Made by a program: the position numbers and the translations under genes. From an uncultured Oscillospiraceae bacterium (GTDB lineage Bacteria; Bacillota; Clostridia; Oscillospirales; Oscillospiraceae): DNA of 24,867 bases. Below, in pieces: positions 14,725-22,755 of this stretch (position 1 is the first letter of the stretch; every line of letters begins with the position of its first letter). A model generated the notes under the pieces. It was not told the DNA's origin. It did not search any database and saw nothing but the letters and a program-made list of their open reading frames with translations. Location of the stretch: contig CAKTXO010000014.1 of NCBI GenBank assembly GCA_934630985.1, positions 1 through 24,867 on the forward strand, given 5' to 3'.

Positions 14725-16136
14725 TGATGTCCGGCCTGGACTGCCACGCCGCGCCTTTGGATCAGCGGCAGAGGCTGGCCTTTTCCTCCGAAGGGGCGAT
14801 GGAGACGCTGCGCTGGCTGCGCACCCAAAGTGGGATTACGGGCTGCGTGCTGCTGTCCACCTGCAACCGAACGGAACTGTATCTGAACGGGGAAGGGGAA
14901 ACGCCCTGGCGGCTTCTGTGCCGGGGAGCCGGTGTCCCGGAGGCGGATATGGAGCCTTATTTTACCACCCGGTGCGGGGTGGATGCCGCCCGGCATCTGA
15001 TGGAGGTGACCTGCGGTCTTCACTCCCAGATTCTGGGGGAGGATCAGATCATCACCCAGGTGCGAAAGGCCATGGAGCTGGCATTGGAGGCCAAAACCGC
15101 CGACGCTGCGCTGGCAGCTTTGTTCCGGGATGCGGTGACCGCGGGCAAGCGAGCCCGGACGGAAGTAACCGTAGCCCGGGGGGATGTGTCCATGGGAAGC
15201 CGGTGCCGGGATATTCTGACCCGGGAGCTGGGCGGCCTGGAAGGTAAACGGATTCTTGTGATCGGAAACGGCCAGATGGGGCAATTGGCAGCCCGGCTGC
15301 TGCGGCAAAGCGGAGCCGCCGTCTGGGTGACGCTGAGAACCTACCGCCACGGGGAAACAACGGTTCCCCCAGGCTGCGGCACCGTGAACTATGAAGACAG
15401 AATGCAGGCCATTGAGGGGATGGACGCGGTGGTGTCCGCCACCACCAGCCCCCACCATACCATAACCTATGACCAACTGGCGGCAGTCGCCCGGAAGCCC
15501 CGGGTGCTGGTGGATTTGGCGGTGCCCCGGGATATTGCGCCGGAATGCGCGGGGCTTGTGACCTGCTGCTATGATACAGACACCCTTGGTTCCCAGGGTC
15601 CGGGTACGCCGGAGGAGCTGGAAGCCATGCACGCCATTGCCGAGCAGGAACTGGAACGGTTCTGCCAGTGGCAGAAGCGGCAGGCCGTTGCCCAAAAGCC
15701 CCCCCGTTTCCCGATGTTTATCGACCTGACCGGAAAGAAAGTGGTGCTGATTGGCGGGGGAACCATCGCCGCCCGGCGTATTGCCTCTTTGCGGCTATTT
15801 GGCTGTGAGATCGAGGTGATAGCCCCGGAACTGAAATGCAGCGCCCAGGGGCTTACCTGGCATCCGAGAGCCTATGACCCCGGCGATTTGCAGGGAGCCT
15901 GCCTTGCCATTGCGGCAACAGATGACCGGCAGGTCAACCATGCGGTGGGGCAGGAGGCCAGGCAATTGGGAATTCCCGTGTCCGTGGCGGACTGCGAAGA
16001 GGAGTGCACCTTCTATTTCCCGGCGGTCTGCACCGGGGAGAATGTCATCGCCGGTGTGGTCTCCGACGGGAAGGATCACCACAGAACAGCCCGGGCGGCA
16101 AAAGCCATTCGCCGGGCGCTGGAGGAATTGGAATGA
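14718..16136 (+). CDS. hemA: Fused glutamyl-tRNA reductase and precorrin-2 dehydrogenase (HemA-SirC/Met8-type)
   Basis: A 472-residue fusion. Residues 1-about 320 are glutamyl-tRNA reductase: the catalytic Cys49 in STCNRTELY, GLHSQILGEDQI (100-111) and an NADPH loop GNGQMG (183-188, usually GAGEMG). Only the start of the usual C-terminal dimerisation helix bundle remains (about 297-325). It is replaced by a Met8/CysG-N-like NAD-binding domain from about 333 (GKKVVLIGGGTIAARR). Asp425 in VADCEEECTFYFP corresponds to the conserved catalytic Asp of siroheme synthase. The C-terminal helical domain of Met8 is absent. The product is predicted to make glutamate-1-semialdehyde and also oxidise precorrin-2 to sirohydrochlorin. 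It overlaps cbiKL and hemC. Chelatase activity of the second domain is uncertain. Confidence 0.9.
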   Translation: MLMMSGLDCHAAPLDQRQRLAFSSEGAMETLRWLRTQSGITGCVLLSTCNRTELYLNGEGETPWRLLCRGAGVPEADMEPYFTTRCGVDAARHLMEVTCGLHSQILGEDQIITQVRKAMELALEAKTADAALAALFRDAVTAGKRARTEVTVARGDVSMGSRCRDILTRELGGLEGKRILVIGNGQMGQLAARLLRQSGAAVWVTLRTYRHGETTVPPGCGTVNYEDRMQAIEGMDAVVSATTSPHHTITYDQLAAVARKPRVLVDLAVPRDIAPECAGLVTCCYDTDTLGSQGPGTPEELEAMHAIAEQELERFCQWQKRQAVAQKPPRFPMFIDLTGKKVVLIGGGTIAARRIASLRLFGCEIEVIAPELKCSAQGLTWHPRAYDPGDLQGACLAIAATDDRQVNHAVGQEARQLGIPVSVADCEEECTFYFPAVCTGENVIAGVVSDGKDHHRTARAAKAIRRALEELE

Positions 16137-17014
16137 AAATACGCATCGGCAGTCGGGAAAGCCGCCTGGCTGTCATTCAAAGCCGGTTGGTCATGGACAG
16201 AATCGCCCAGGCAGAGCCTCAGGCGGAATTGGAGCTTGTGACCATGAAAACCACCGGCGATCAAATCTTAGACAAAACCCTGGACAAAATCGGCGGAAAG
16301 GGACTGTTCGTCCGGGAGCTGGATCAGGCTCTTCGGGACGAACGGGCGGATTTTACGGTGCACTCTCTGAAGGATATGCCTATGGAGGTGCCGGAGGATC
16401 TGCCCCTGGCAGCCTTTTCCAAACGGGAAGACCCTAGGGATGTGCTGGTTCTGCCGGAGGGAATAACGGAGCTGGACGAAGATAAGCCCATCGGCTGCTC
16501 ATCCCGGCGCAGGCAGTTGCAATTGGGGGCGCTGTACCCGGATATGCGCATTGCCTCCGTCCGAGGAAACGTGCAGACCCGGCTTGCCAAGCTGGACGGG
16601 GGAGAATACTCCGCTCTGGTGCTGGCGGCGGCAGGGCTGAAGCGGCTGGGGCTGGAGCATCGGATTTGCCGATATTTTTCCGCCGAGGAAATTCTGCCCG
16701 CCGCCGGTCAGGGCATCCTGGTGGTGCAGACCCGAAAGGGAATGGATACCGACTGCCTTCGGCTGGTTCGGGATGAGGACAGCACCTGGTGTGCGCTGGC
16801 AGAGCGAGCCTTTGTGCGCACTCTGGACGGAGGATGCACCTCTCCGGTGGCGGCTCACGCTGTGGTAGATGGAGGAACGCTGACATTAACGGGCTTTTAT
16901 GTCAGCGCGGATGAATCGGTACAGCGCAAGGGCACCTTCAGCGGCTCTCGGGAACAGGCAGAGCAGCTGGGACAGGCACTTGCGAACCAACTGAGAGAGG
17001 GGGAAGGCCAATGA
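16133..17014 (+). CDS. hemC: Porphobilinogen deaminase (hydroxymethylbilane synthase)
   Basis: Joins four porphobilinogen units into hydroxymethylbilane. The ATG at 16133 overlaps the hemA stop (ATGA) and has GGAGG at 16121-16125; an upstream extension inside hemA is not needed. The 293 residues include the catalytic Asp81 in VHSLKDMP, the basic SSRRR loop (124-128) that binds substrate carboxylates, and Cys236 in LDGGCTSPV, which anchors the dipyrromethane cofactor. The length is slightly short but complete. Confidence 0.96.
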   Translation: MKIRIGSRESRLAVIQSRLVMDRIAQAEPQAELELVTMKTTGDQILDKTLDKIGGKGLFVRELDQALRDERADFTVHSLKDMPMEVPEDLPLAAFSKREDPRDVLVLPEGITELDEDKPIGCSSRRRQLQLGALYPDMRIASVRGNVQTRLAKLDGGEYSALVLAAAGLKRLGLEHRICRYFSAEEILPAAGQGILVVQTRKGMDTDCLRLVRDEDSTWCALAERAFVRTLDGGCTSPVAAHAVVDGGTLTLTGFYVSADESVQRKGTFSGSREQAEQLGQALANQLREGEGQ

Positions 17015-18492
17015 AAACGGGAAGTGTCATTCTGGTAGGCGCGGGCCCCGGCGACCCGGGGCTGCTCACCCGGAAAGGACTGGAGGTTCTGCGCCGGGCG
17101 GAGGTGGTGGTCTACGACCGGCTGGTAGGCTCGGAAATTCTGAGCCTGATTCCGGAGGATGCCGAGAAAATTGACGTAGGCAAGCAGGCCAGCTATCACC
17201 CGGTGCCCCAGGAGGAAATCAACCGGATTTTGCTGGAGAAGGCTCTGGAGGGCAAAAAGGTTGTGCGGCTGAAGGGCGGCGACCCTTTCCTGTTCGGGCG
17301 AGGCGGCGAGGAGCTGGAACTTCTGAAAGAAAACGGCATTTCCTTCCAGGAGGTTCCCGGAGTGACCTCGGCGCTGTCCGTGCCGGCCTATGCGGGGATT
17401 CCCGTGACCCATCGGGACTTCTGCTCCTCGGTGCATATCATCACCGGCCACGCCAAGGCAGGGACGGAGCTGAAAATCGATTTTGACGCCCTACGGCGCA
17501 CTGGGGGAACTCTGGTGTTTCTCATGGGCGTTACCGCCCTGCCCATGATCTGCAATGGTCTGCTGGCGGCGGGAATGGCGGCGGATATGCCTGCCGCCGT
17601 TGTGGAGCGGGGAACACTTCCCAAGCAGCGGAAGGTGATTGCCACGGTGGCCTCCTTGCCGGAGGCGGCAAAGGCGGCGGAAATTGTCAGCCCTGCCATC
17701 ATTGTGGTGGGAAAGGTATGCGCGCTTTCCGACAGCTTCGACTGGTTTGACAGCCTGCCCCTGAAGGGACGGAATATTCTGGTCACCCGGCCTGCCGAGA
17801 GAAGCGGAAGCCTTTGCGAAAGGCTTCTGGCTTTGGGGGCTGATGTGACGGCCTACCCCTGCATCCGCACTGCGGAGCGCAGGGAGAATCCCCAGCTGGA
17901 TGAAGCCATGGAAAACCTGTCCCGCTACCGCTGGCTGGTGTTTACCAGTCCTGCCGGGCCGAGTATTTTCTTTGGGCGTCTTCGCCGGATGCGCAAGGAT
18001 GCCCGGGCGCTTGCCGGTGTGAAAGTTGCGGCCATTGGCCCAAAAACCGCGGAGGCGGCAGAAAAATACGGGGTGTTTGCGGATCTGGTGCCGGAAACCT
18101 ATGATTCTGAGCATCTGGCTCAGGCGCTTTCCCAGGTGGAAGGGCCGGTGCTGCTGTGCCGGGCAAGCAAGGGAAGCGATGCGGTGCCGAAGATGCTCGC
18201 CAGCCGGGGCATTGCCTTTGAGGACGTGGCCTGCTACGATACAGTGTATGAGGCACCCAACAGCGACCGGGCAAGGGAGCTTGTGCAGGCGGGGGCTCTT
18301 GTGACCTTCACCAGCGCGTCCACGGTTCGGGGCTTCGTCCAGAGTCTGCCAGAGGTGGATCTTTCCAAGATCACCGGCTGCTGCATCGGAAAACAAACTG
18401 CAAAAGAAGCGGAAAAATACGGAATTCACTGTCGCGTTGCCGAAAAAGCCACGATGGATTCTTTCATAGAATGTATCAAAGGAGCGATTTAA
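17011..18492 (+). CDS. cobA-hemD: Fused uroporphyrinogen-III C-methyltransferase and uroporphyrinogen-III synthase (CobA-HemD)
   Basis: A 493-residue bifunctional enzyme. Residues 1-245 are SUMT/CobA: VGAGPGDPGLLT (9-20), VVYDRLV (33-39), RLKGGDPFLFGRGGEE (86-101) and the PVTHRD segment (131-136). It methylates uroporphyrinogen III at C2 and C7 to give precorrin-2. Residues 250-493 are HemD (LKGRNILVTRP, FTSPAGPSIFF), which cyclises hydroxymethylbilane. The fusion is common in Clostridia. It starts within the hemC stop (ATGA overlap). The order of domains channels the HemC product toward precorrin-2 instead of coproporphyrinogen. Confidence 0.95.
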   Translation: MKTGSVILVGAGPGDPGLLTRKGLEVLRRAEVVVYDRLVGSEILSLIPEDAEKIDVGKQASYHPVPQEEINRILLEKALEGKKVVRLKGGDPFLFGRGGEELELLKENGISFQEVPGVTSALSVPAYAGIPVTHRDFCSSVHIITGHAKAGTELKIDFDALRRTGGTLVFLMGVTALPMICNGLLAAGMAADMPAAVVERGTLPKQRKVIATVASLPEAAKAAEIVSPAIIVVGKVCALSDSFDWFDSLPLKGRNILVTRPAERSGSLCERLLALGADVTAYPCIRTAERRENPQLDEAMENLSRYRWLVFTSPAGPSIFFGRLRRMRKDARALAGVKVAAIGPKTAEAAEKYGVFADLVPETYDSEHLAQALSQVEGPVLLCRASKGSDAVPKMLASRGIAFEDVACYDTVYEAPNSDRARELVQAGALVTFTSASTVRGFVQSLPEVDLSKITGCCIGKQTAKEAEKYGIHCRVAEKATMDSFIECIKGAI

Positions 18493-18493
18493 T

Positions 18494-19477
18494 ATGGAGC
18501 TTACCATTCGTCCCCGCCGTCTGCGTACCAGTGATACCCTGCGGCGCATGGTGCGGGAGACCCGGGTTTCCCCGGACAGCCTGATTTATCCCCTGTTTCT
18601 TGTGGAAGGGGAGAACATCAAGGAACCCATTCCGTCTCTGGAGGGACAGTGGCGGTATTCCCCGGATCGAGTCTGTGAGGAAATTGAGGAATGTCTGAAT
18701 GCCGGAGTCAGCCGGGTGCTGCTCTTTGGCATTCCCGCCCACAAGGACGCCTGCGGTTCCTCTGCCTGGGATCCCAACGGGGTGGTACAGCAGGGCATTC
18801 GAGCCATCAAGGAAAAATTCCCCCAGTGCTATGTGATCACCGACGTGTGCATGTGCGAATACACCGACCACGGCCACTGCGGAATTCTCCATGACCATGA
18901 GGTAGACAACGACAAGACCCTGGAGGTGCTGGCAAAGACCGCCCTTTCTCATGTTCAGGCCGGTGCGGATATGGTGGCACCGTCGGATATGATGGACGGC
19001 AGAATTGGAGCCATCCGGGAGGTGCTGGACGACAACGGCTTTACCAATGTTCCCATTATGTCCTATTCCGCCAAGTATGCCTCTGCCTTCTACGGCCCCT
19101 TCCGGGATGCGGCGGGCTCTGCCCCTGCCTTCGGCGATCGCCGGGGTTATCAGATGGATCCCCACAACCGTCGGGAGGCACTGAAGGAGTGCGCTCTGGA
19201 CGTGGAAGAGGGTGCGGACATCCTTATGGTCAAGCCTGCCCTGAGCTACCTGGATGTGATCCGGGAGTGCTCGGATGCCTTTGACCTGCCCATGGCGGCC
19301 TACTCCGTCAGCGGGGAGTATGCCATGATCAAGGCCGCCGGAAAGGCCGGGCTCATCGACGAGCACCGGGTGATGTGCGAAAGCGCACTGTCCATTTTCC
19401 GGGCGGGTGCGGATATTCTGATTACTTATTTTGCCAAGGAGCTGGCGCAGGCCATGAAGCAGGGGGAGTTGGGTTAA
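18494..19477 (+). CDS. hemB: Porphobilinogen synthase (5-aminolevulinate dehydratase)
   Basis: Condenses two 5-aminolevulinate molecules to porphobilinogen. The 327 residues match the family. The Schiff-base lysines are Lys194 (SAKYASAFYGPFRDA) and Lys247 (MVKPALSYLD). Cys119, Cys121 and Cys129 (DVCMCEYTDHGHCG) form the zinc site of the Zn-dependent class. The ATG at 18494 begins one base after the cobA-hemD stop, and an AAAGGAG site sits just before that stop. Confidence 0.97.
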   Translation: MELTIRPRRLRTSDTLRRMVRETRVSPDSLIYPLFLVEGENIKEPIPSLEGQWRYSPDRVCEEIEECLNAGVSRVLLFGIPAHKDACGSSAWDPNGVVQQGIRAIKEKFPQCYVITDVCMCEYTDHGHCGILHDHEVDNDKTLEVLAKTALSHVQAGADMVAPSDMMDGRIGAIREVLDDNGFTNVPIMSYSAKYASAFYGPFRDAAGSAPAFGDRRGYQMDPHNRREALKECALDVEEGADILMVKPALSYLDVIRECSDAFDLPMAAYSVSGEYAMIKAAGKAGLIDEHRVMCESALSIFRAGADILITYFAKELAQAMKQGELG

Positions 19478-20740
19478 ATGACACGTTCGCAGCAGCTGTT
19501 TGAAGCCGCCCAACAGGTCATGCCCGGAGGGGTGAATTCTCCCGTGCGAGCCTGCCGGAGCGTGGGCACCTACCCCAGATTCCTGGAAAAGGGTCTTGGA
19601 AGCCATGTGTGGGATGTGGACGGTAAGGAATACATCGACCTGATTTGCTCCTGGGGGCCTCTGATTCTGGGGCACTGCCAGGAAAATGTGGAGCAGGCGG
19701 TGTCGGAAGCCATCGGCAAGGGTCTGAGCTTCGGCGCGCCTACCGCCGCCGAGGTGGAAATGGCTCAGTTGGTGTGTCGGATGACCGGGGTGGAAATGGT
19801 GCGGATGGTCAATTCCGGCACCGAGGCGGTGATGTCCGCCCTGCGGCTTGCCCGGGGAGCTACCGGCAGAAGCAAGATCATCAAGTTCGCGGGCTGTTAT
19901 CATGGCCATTCCGATTCCATGCTGGTAAAGGCCGGTTCCGGTGCGCTTACCGGCGGTTCGCCGGACTCTGCCGGTGTGCCTGCGGAAATTGCCGGGGATA
20001 CCTTGACCGCTTCCTATAACGATCTGGAAAGCGTAGAAGCGCTGCTGCATGCCAATCCCGGTCAGGTTGCCGCGGTCATCGTGGAGCCGGTGGCGGCCAA
20101 CATGGGCGTGGTGCCGCCGATGCCGGGCTTTTTGCAGGGTCTGCGAACCCTGTGCGACCAATACGGCAGCCTGCTGATTTTCGATGAGGTTATCACCGGC
20201 TTCCGGCTGGCTCCCGGCGGGGCTCAGGAATACTTCGGTGTCAGAGCGGATCTGGTGACCTACGGCAAAATCATCGGCGGCGGTATGCCCGTAGGAGCCT
20301 ACGGCGGCAGCCGGAAGCTGATGGAAATGGTTGCGCCTTTAGGGCCGGTCTATCAGGCTGGCACGCTGTCCGGCAATCCTGTGGCCATGGCGGCGGGGCT
20401 GACCCAGCTGAAGATTCTGGATGCCCATCCGGAGATTTATGACCGGCTGGAACGGCGGGGAGCGATGCTTCAGGCGGGATTGCAGAAGGCACTCTCCCAG
20501 GTTCCTGCCCAGGTGAACCGGGTAGGCTCTTTGCTTACGGTGTTCTTTACTGACAAGCCGGTGACCGGCTACGAAGGCGCCAGAAGCTCCGATCTGAATC
20601 GGTTCCGTCAGTGGTATTTGGGGCTTCTGGAGCGGGGGATTTACGCCGCCCCCAGCCAGTTTGAGGCAATGTTCCTGAGCGATGCCCATAGGGATGAAGA
20701 CATCCGTGAAATCATAGAAGCAGCCGAACACATTTTTTAA
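19478..20740 (+). CDS. hemL: Glutamate-1-semialdehyde 2,1-aminomutase
   Basis: A PLP enzyme converting glutamate-1-semialdehyde to 5-aminolevulinate, partnering HemA. The 420 residues show the N-terminal MPGGVNSPVRA motif, the NSGTEAVMSALRLAR cofactor region (112-126), FDEVITGFR (235-243) and Lys264 in TYGKIIGGGMPVG as the PLP lysine. The ATG follows the hemB stop with no gap. All genes needed from glutamyl-tRNA to precorrin-2 are now present in this operon. Confidence 0.97.
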   Translation: MTRSQQLFEAAQQVMPGGVNSPVRACRSVGTYPRFLEKGLGSHVWDVDGKEYIDLICSWGPLILGHCQENVEQAVSEAIGKGLSFGAPTAAEVEMAQLVCRMTGVEMVRMVNSGTEAVMSALRLARGATGRSKIIKFAGCYHGHSDSMLVKAGSGALTGGSPDSAGVPAEIAGDTLTASYNDLESVEALLHANPGQVAAVIVEPVAANMGVVPPMPGFLQGLRTLCDQYGSLLIFDEVITGFRLAPGGAQEYFGVRADLVTYGKIIGGGMPVGAYGGSRKLMEMVAPLGPVYQAGTLSGNPVAMAAGLTQLKILDAHPEIYDRLERRGAMLQAGLQKALSQVPAQVNRVGSLLTVFFTDKPVTGYEGARSSDLNRFRQWYLGLLERGIYAAPSQFEAMFLSDAHRDEDIREIIEAAEHIF

Positions 20741-20752
20741 GGGAGGACAGGT

Positions 20753-21391
20753 ATGGCAACACCGAAGCAGAATTATTACGATAAGCGAGCACAGGTATTG
20801 GTGAAAAATCTCCAGAGCCGGGGCTTTGAGGCCTACTACTGCCCCGATAAGGCTCAGGCATTGGAAAAGGCGCTGGCGCTGATTCCCGAAGGCTCCACCG
20901 TTGGCTGGGGCGGCTGCCTGTCCGCCCAGCAGATCGGTCTTCTCGATGCCGTCAAGGCGGGAAATTACCAGGCCATTGACCGGAACGATGAGACGACTCC
21001 CGAGGGAAAGACCCGGGCTATGAAACGCTGCCTGACGGCGGATGTGTTTCTGTGCGGAGCCAACGGTCTGAGCCTGGACGGCCAGATGGTAAGCATTGAC
21101 GGCAACGGAAACCGGGTGGCGGCCATTGTTTACGGCCCGGACTCCGTCATTGTGATCGCGGGCATGAACAAGGTCTGCGACACCCTGGACGACGCTATGG
21201 CGAGAGCCAGAACGGTGGCCGCGCCCATGAATCAGCAGCGGTTCTGCGGCAAGACCCCCTGCACGGTTACCGGCTCCTGCGGCAACTGCAAGAGTCCGGA
21301 GTGTATCTGCAACCAGATTCTCATTACCCGCAACTGCCGCCCGGCCGGACGAATCAAGTTCGTGCTGGTGGGGGAAGAGCTGGGATTCTGA
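20753..21391 (+). CDS. LUD-domain (DUF162, LutC-like) protein with a cysteine-rich tail
   Basis: A 212-residue single LUD-domain protein (STVGWGGCLSAQQIGL, TADVFLCGANGLSLDGQMVSIDG, VVVI-type core). The tail holds seven cysteines between residues 165 and 195, which looks like a metal or Fe-S binding patch. LUD proteins include the LutB/LutC subunits of lactate utilisation, but stand-alone forms like this one are common in Clostridia and their role is unclear. The ATG at 20753 follows GGGAGGA and lies 12 bases after hemL, so it is probably in the same operon. It converges on the D-lactate dehydrogenase gene. I would not assign a lactate role on that basis alone. Confidence 0.85.
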   Translation: MATPKQNYYDKRAQVLVKNLQSRGFEAYYCPDKAQALEKALALIPEGSTVGWGGCLSAQQIGLLDAVKAGNYQAIDRNDETTPEGKTRAMKRCLTADVFLCGANGLSLDGQMVSIDGNGNRVAAIVYGPDSVIVIAGMNKVCDTLDDAMARARTVAAPMNQQRFCGKTPCTVTGSCGNCKSPECICNQILITRNCRPAGRIKFVLVGEELGF

Positions 21392-21561
21392 TACTATTTC
21401 CTGATTAAAATCTTAATTTTAATCAGGAAGGCATCGCCTGAAGGCGCTGCCAGTTTTGTGATTTATAAGGAAAGAAATCACAAAACAAGTATCATATGAA
21501 CTCCATGCCCTTCAGGCAATTAAAATCTTTTTTAAAGATTTTAATTGGAGTTCAGTATGAT
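21389..21561. repeat. Nested multi-hairpin region after the LUD gene
   Basis: An outer stem TGATACT (21389-21395, overlapping the LUD stop codon) with AGTATCA (21488-21494) encloses three hairpins: a 14-bp stem 21398-21429 with loop CTTA, GGCATCGCC/GGCGCTGCC (21430-21451), and TTTTGTGATTT/AAATCACAAAA (21454-21485). A second outer stem (about 21491-21504 with 21547-21561) encloses TGCC/GGCA (21506-21517) and a 13-bp stem (21518-21546). CCTGAAGG and CCTTCAGG could also pair across the two units. The stretch is much more AT-rich than its surroundings. It could be a decayed mobile element, a structured RNA or a complex terminator; I do not recognise it. Confidence 0.65.
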
Positions 21562-21596
21562 GTAAAAATGTGCCCTGCCGGGGACGGCAGGGCACA
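21561..21596 (-). terminator. Intrinsic terminator of the D-lactate dehydrogenase gene
   Basis: TGTGCCCTGCC (21569-21579) pairs perfectly with GGCAGGGCACA (21586-21596). Read on the minus strand it is followed by TTTTTACA. It lies 36 bases beyond the D-lactate dehydrogenase stop. Confidence 0.85.
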
Positions 21597-21631
21597 ATTC
21601 TGGTTCTATAATGAATGGGGGTTCTTTGGGC

Positions 21632-22621
21632 TTACTTGTGATAGACCACTTCTGTGGAGGTATCCGGATCGCCGGAGAAGAACCGGGTCAGATTGTTGAC
21701 GGTGGTGGCCGCAATATTGTCCAGAGCCTCGCTGGTCAGGAAGGCCTGGTGAGAGGTGACGATCACGTTGGGCATGGCAATGAGCCGCACCAGCTTGTCG
21801 TCCTGAACGATGTGACCGGAGAAATCCTCGTAGAAGAAGTCGCCTTCCTCCTCGTACACATCCAGGCAGGCGGCACCCACTTTTTTCTCCTTGATGCCGT
21901 TGATCAGGGCCTCGGTGTCCACCAGTGCGCCCCGGGAGGTGTTGATGATGGTCACGCCTTTCTTCATCATGGCGATGGTATCGGAATTGATCAGGTGGTG
22001 GGTCTCCTCGGTCAGAGGGCAGTGGAGGGAGATGATGTCCGCCTGGGCAAACAGCTCCGGCAGGTCAACGTAGTCAAGCCCCGCGTCCGGGTTGGGGAAC
22101 TTGTCATAGGCCAGAATCTTCATGCCGAAGCCCTTGCAGATGTCGGCAAAGACCCGGCCGATTTTGCCGGTGCCCACGATGCCCACGGTCTTGCCGTAGA
22201 GATCGAAGCCGGCCAGCCCCTGAAGGCTGAAGTTGAAGTCCCGGGTGCGGATATAGGCCTTGTGGGTTCGGCGGTTGATGGTCAGAAGCAGAGCCATGGC
22301 GTGCTCGGCAACGGCGTGGGGGGAGTAGGCGGGCACCCGGAAGACCCGGAGCTTTCCCTCACAGGCCTTGATGTCCACATTGTTGAAGCCGGCGCAGCGC
22401 AGAACAATGACTTTTACGCCCAGCTGGCAGAGCTTATCCACCACCACCGCGTCCACGGTGTCGTTGACGAAGACGCAGACCGCGTCAAAGCCGGCGGCCA
22501 GGGCGGCGGTGTCCCGGTTCAGGTTGGGTTCAAAATACTTGATTTCCACACCGGCGGGAATACCGTAGCGGTCAAAACCGGGGATGTCATAGGATTTGGT
22601 ATCAAAAAATGCAAGCTTCAT
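21632..22621 (-). CDS. ldhA: D-lactate dehydrogenase (NAD-dependent, D-2-hydroxyacid family)
   Basis: Reduces pyruvate to D-lactate with NADH, a fermentative redox outlet. The 329 residues match the family. The Rossmann loop is GIVGTGKIG (147-155), the catalytic Arg is in NTSRGALVD (Arg230), the Glu is in LDVYEEE, and the acid/base His is His291 in TSHQAF. The YEEEGDFFYEDFSG stretch is typical of D-lactate dehydrogenases, in contrast to other 2-hydroxyacid dehydrogenases, although a related D-2-hydroxyacid substrate cannot be excluded. The ATG at 22621 has GGAGGA upstream on the minus strand. It has its own consensus promoter and terminator. Confidence 0.92.
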   Translation of the reverse strand: MKLAFFDTKSYDIPGFDRYGIPAGVEIKYFEPNLNRDTAALAAGFDAVCVFVNDTVDAVVVDKLCQLGVKVIVLRCAGFNNVDIKACEGKLRVFRVPAYSPHAVAEHAMALLLTINRRTHKAYIRTRDFNFSLQGLAGFDLYGKTVGIVGTGKIGRVFADICKGFGMKILAYDKFPNPDAGLDYVDLPELFAQADIISLHCPLTEETHHLINSDTIAMMKKGVTIINTSRGALVDTEALINGIKEKKVGAACLDVYEEEGDFFYEDFSGHIVQDDKLVRLIAMPNVIVTSHQAFLTSEALDNIAATTVNNLTRFFSGDPDTSTEVVYHK

Positions 22622-22650
22622 AGTGCATTCCTCCTTTATTTATCGATAGC

Positions 22651-22679
22651 ATTATACTGAATGAAAATCAAATTGTCAA
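22651..22679 (-). promoter_or_regulatory. Perfect consensus promoter of the D-lactate dehydrogenase gene
   Basis: On the minus strand it reads TTGACA (22679-22674), 17 bp, TATAAT (22656-22651). Both hexamers and the spacing are ideal, suggesting strong expression. I see no clear Rex-type redox operator. Confidence 0.85.
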
Positions 22680-22700
22680 TAGGCATTCTGCGGAATTTTC

Positions 22701-22730
22701 TTGCAAATTGAGGGGAGGTTATGCTATAAT
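22701..22730 (+). promoter_or_regulatory. Promoter of the GtrA-family gene
   Basis: TTGCAA (22701-22706), 18 bp spacer, TATAAT (22725-22730), with an extended -10 TG at 22722-22723. The start near 22737 would leave a leader of about 20 nt. Confidence 0.7.
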
Positions 22731-22755
22731 TCTAACAAGAATGGAGGCAAAGGAA

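Noticed and set aside
22622..22700. Rex redox operator at the D-lactate dehydrogenase promoter
   Set aside because: No TTGTTAA-N4-TTAACAA-like palindrome is visible; TTGACA and TATAAT explain the conserved bases.
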